NCBI GenBank assembly: GCA_020426085.1
Contig: JAGQQP010000118.1
Location: 1 to 9,588 of the forward strand
Source: Planctomycetaceae bacterium
GTDB lineage: Bacteria > Planctomycetota > Planctomycetia > Planctomycetales > Planctomycetaceae
Direction: 5' to 3'
Length of the DNA: 9,588 nt
This document shows positions 7,779 through 9,588 of the stretch, piece by piece; the first letter of the stretch is position 1, and the number at the start of each line of letters is the position of its first letter. Made by a program: the position numbers and the translations under genes. The notes below the pieces were generated by a model. It had not been told where the DNA came from. It did not search any database and saw nothing but the letters and a program-made list of their open reading frames with translations.

Positions 7779-8600
7779 GTGACAACATCCATCTCTGAAA
7801 AATTTGCCCAGGTCAAATCTGAAAACCGTATGGCATTCATGCCTTTTATCACCGCCGGTGACCCCGACCTGGAAACCACCGTAGATGTCCTCAAAGAGCT
7901 GGCGGCACAAGGCGTCGATCTGGTTGAAGTCGGTTTTCCTTACAGTGACCCGATCGCCGACGGTCCTGTCATTCAGGCATCATACACTCGTGCACTCAAC
8001 AACAAATTTCACGTTCACGACCTGTTTGAAACTCTGAAAACACTTTCTGCTGACGAAACGGTTTCGCTTCCACCTCTGGTTGCCATGGTTTCGTATGCCA
8101 TCATCTTTCGCTATGGTGCAGAAAAGTTTTTGCAGGAAGCGGCAGGAGCCGGCTTCTCGGGTCTGATCGTACCGGACCTCCCCGGCGATGAAGCATCCGA
8201 TTTTGCAGAGCAGGTCAAGTCCTGTAATCTGGATCTGGTGCAACTGGTCTCCCCGCTGACACCGGAAGGACGAACCAGACGCATCGTGCAGACAGCCAGC
8301 GGCTTTATCTATTGTATTTCAGTCGCGGGAACGACCGGCGTTCGCGATGAACTGCCGCCTGAACTGACGGCTCACCTCGAATCATTACGGGAATTGACAG
8401 ACCTGCCTTTAGCGGTGGGCTTTGGAATCAGTAATCCGGAGCACGTCAATACGCTCCGCGGAAAAGCCGATGGTTTTATTATCGGCTCTGCGATTGTGAA
8501 ACAGTTCGCCGCATTCTCGGATGAAAATCAGAAGCGAGAAGACATCATTGCCCGTATTGGTGAGTATGCAGGTCAGATGGCGGCAGCAACCCGGGGCTGA
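7779..8600 (+). CDS. trpA: Tryptophan synthase alpha chain
   Basis: This TIM-barrel subunit splits indole-3-glycerol phosphate into indole and glyceraldehyde-3-phosphate and passes indole to TrpB. The 273-residue length is normal. The signature VEVGFPYSDPIADGPVIQ lies at 49-66 and carries the catalytic Glu50 and Asp61. The phosphate-binding region AVGFGIS and the late GFIIGSAIVK complete the barrel. The GTG start is chosen because it gives the usual short lead (TSISEKFAQVK) before the first strand, and the next in-frame ATG would cut into it. Only a weak purine stretch (AAAG) precedes it. It is co-directional with trpB across 66 bp that contain no terminator hairpin, so the two are very likely one transcript. 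It converges on the ASCH gene with three bases between the stop codons. Confidence 0.97.
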   Translation: MTTSISEKFAQVKSENRMAFMPFITAGDPDLETTVDVLKELAAQGVDLVEVGFPYSDPIADGPVIQASYTRALNNKFHVHDLFETLKTLSADETVSLPPLVAMVSYAIIFRYGAEKFLQEAAGAGFSGLIVPDLPGDEASDFAEQVKSCNLDLVQLVSPLTPEGRTRRIVQTASGFIYCISVAGTTGVRDELPPELTAHLESLRELTDLPLAVGFGISNPEHVNTLRGKADGFIIGSAIVKQFAAFSDENQKREDIIARIGEYAGQMAAATRG

Positions 8601-8603
8601 TCT

Positions 8604-9050
8604 TCACGGTTCCTTTCTGGCTCCGGGGTTTTTGCGCACAAACGGGTAGAACCAGACTCCATAAGGCAGGTATTCAGGAACGATCAGTTTTTTTAATCGC
8701 TTCGGGTTTGCCAGCTTCCAGCCATACTTTCCTGCAAGCAGTTCAGCGGGCACACCGGCTGCGGAAGCATGTTTTTCCGTCGCGGGGAATGAATCGACAA
8801 TTTCGACCGTACCAATCAGAACGCCGGTCGGAAGCGTATCCACGTCGATATCAGCTTTCAACGCTGCTTTTTCCGCATGCGGAGTCGTTGCCAGTTTTTT
8901 GGAGGCGTAGACATAAATCGTCCCTCGAATTTGTGTCTGACTGGAGCGAATCTCAATCGTCTTTTCGCCACGCAGAATCAGTTCTGCCCAGGGTTGCCGG
9001 ATACCCAGTGCGGGCAGACTGTGATCGGGGTGTAAAATCGGTTTCGTCAT
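8604..9050 (-). CDS. ASCH-domain protein
   Basis: A 148-residue soluble protein. The N-terminal half carries the ASCH (PUA-like) signature: LGIRQPWAELILRGEKTIEIRS (about 14-35), including the G.K..E.R core, followed by RGTIYVYASKK and GVLIGTVEIVDS strands. ASCH domains are RNA-binding or nucleoside-acting beta-barrels; the precise activity here is unknown. The C-terminal part holds YGWKLANPKRLKK and a basic end. The start at 9048-9050 (MTKP) is chosen because it lies seven bases after the stop of the upstream gene and directly precedes the domain; an in-frame ATG further upstream (to 9107) would overlap the nuclease gene by 50 bases. No ribosome site is visible, which suggests translational coupling to the gene upstream. 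Confidence 0.85.
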   Translation of the reverse strand: MTKPILHPDHSLPALGIRQPWAELILRGEKTIEIRSSQTQIRGTIYVYASKKLATTPHAEKAALKADIDVDTLPTGVLIGTVEIVDSFPATEKHASAAGVPAELLAGKYGWKLANPKRLKKLIVPEYLPYGVWFYPFVRKNPGARKEP

Positions 9051-9057
9051 CGAATCG

Positions 9058-9588
9058 CTATACTTCAAAAGATTCATGATACTGGGGAATGATCGGGTCC
9101 TCATCACACTGGTCCCGGATCAATGCTGCCAGAGCGGTCGCCGAATCCGATTCGCCATGCACCAGAAAGACCTGCCCGATGTTGCCACGCTTTGCCGATT
9201 CCTCATACCACCATTTAAAATCCTCGACATCAGCGTGCCCGGACAGACCGCTTAACTGAACAACCTTGGCTTTGACTTCATAATAACGATCAAAGATTCG
9301 GACCTTCGGATCTTTATTCTGCAGACGCCGACCTAAAGTATTGGCAGCCTGGTAGCCCATGAGTACAACCGTATTTTCTACATCGGAAATTCCATTTTTC
9401 AGATGATGTCGCACGCGACCATTTTCACACATCCCGCTCCCGGCAATGACGACGAATGCCCCTTTGCGTTTATTGAGCGCAATACTTTCCTCACGCGAGG
9501 AAACATAATCCAGCAGCGAAAAACCGAAGGGATCCCGGTCTGTGGAAATCACAGACTGCACTTCATTGTCCATATCATGAAGATGAGC
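9058..9588 (-). CDS. Beta-CASP metallo-beta-lactamase-fold RNA-processing enzyme, C-terminal part (5' end outside window)
   Basis: The frame stays open to the window edge (AHLHD before the first Met), so the ATG at 9571-9573 is internal and the N-terminal zinc-binding MBL core is missing from view. The 176 visible residues match the end of the CPSF73/Ysh1-like bacterial family: VVIAGSGMCENGRVRHHL, then TVVLMGYQAANTLGRRL of the beta-CASP domain, then the Zn-dependent RMMBL tail with LSGLSGHADVEDF (beta-CASP motif B-type His) and VFLVHGESDSATALA (motif C-type His). The family cleaves RNA as endo- or 5'-exonuclease. SGHAD replaces the commoner SAHAD. Its stop is seven bases before the ASCH start, so the pair form one operon. 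Confidence 0.87.
   Translation of the reverse strand, partial: AHLHDMDNEVQSVISTDRDPFGFSLLDYVSSREESIALNKRKGAFVVIAGSGMCENGRVRHHLKNGISDVENTVVLMGYQAANTLGRRLQNKDPKVRIFDRYYEVKAKVVQLSGLSGHADVEDFKWWYEESAKRGNIGQVFLVHGESDSATALAALIRDQCDEDPIIPQYHESFEV

Noticed and set aside
8604..9107. Longer ASCH start at 9107 (167 residues)
   Set aside because: The extra 19 codons overlap the nuclease gene by 50 bases and add no domain sequence; the ATG at 9048-9050 fits the domain boundary better.
1..9588. A defence system, prophage, insertion sequence or CRISPR array
   Set aside because: No transposase, integrase, terminal repeats, regular spacer repeats or defence-family motifs were seen; the beta-CASP/ASCH pair is the nearest candidate and rests on adjacency alone.

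Overview
The window looks like a piece of a planctomycete chromosome, probably from the Gimesia/Rubinisphaera side of the phylum. This is inferred from moderate GC (about 50-53% by eye), a secreted dockerin/metzincin-type protein of the kind common in that phylum, a large multi-spanning GT-C-like membrane protein with a C-terminal soluble tail, dispersed biosynthesis genes, and several genes that lack a clear Shine-Dalgarno site. No mobile element, CRISPR array, rRNA or tRNA was seen.

Layout from left to right. (1) The 3' end of a large exported protein (+) carries two dockerin-like calcium repeats, a matrixin-like zinc protease domain and an acidic tail. (2) A perfect 14-bp hairpin terminator sits where this gene meets the convergent alanine dehydrogenase gene ald (-). 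(3) A 168-bp divergent spacer with a TATAAT box for ald leads to nadC (+), the quinolinate phosphoribosyltransferase of NAD synthesis. (4) nadC is followed 52 bp later by a 783-residue polytopic GT-C-like membrane protein (+). (5) A small 67-residue unknown gene (-) with a strong ribosome site converges on it. (6) A 311-bp spacer holds a near-consensus promoter for trpB, followed by trpA (both +), the two subunits of tryptophan synthase. (7) On the minus strand a beta-CASP metallo-beta-lactamase RNA-processing enzyme (cut by the window edge) is followed after 7 bp by an ASCH-domain gene that converges on trpA with a 3-bp gap.

Most of the window is ordinary housekeeping metabolism: alanine/pyruvate interconversion, NAD synthesis, and the last two steps of tryptophan synthesis. 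I do not see a convincing new multi-gene system. The points that deserve a second look are the protease-like domain with a non-canonical third zinc-ligand position, the short orphan gene with the strong ribosome site, and the pairing of a beta-CASP nuclease with an ASCH RNA-binding-type domain.
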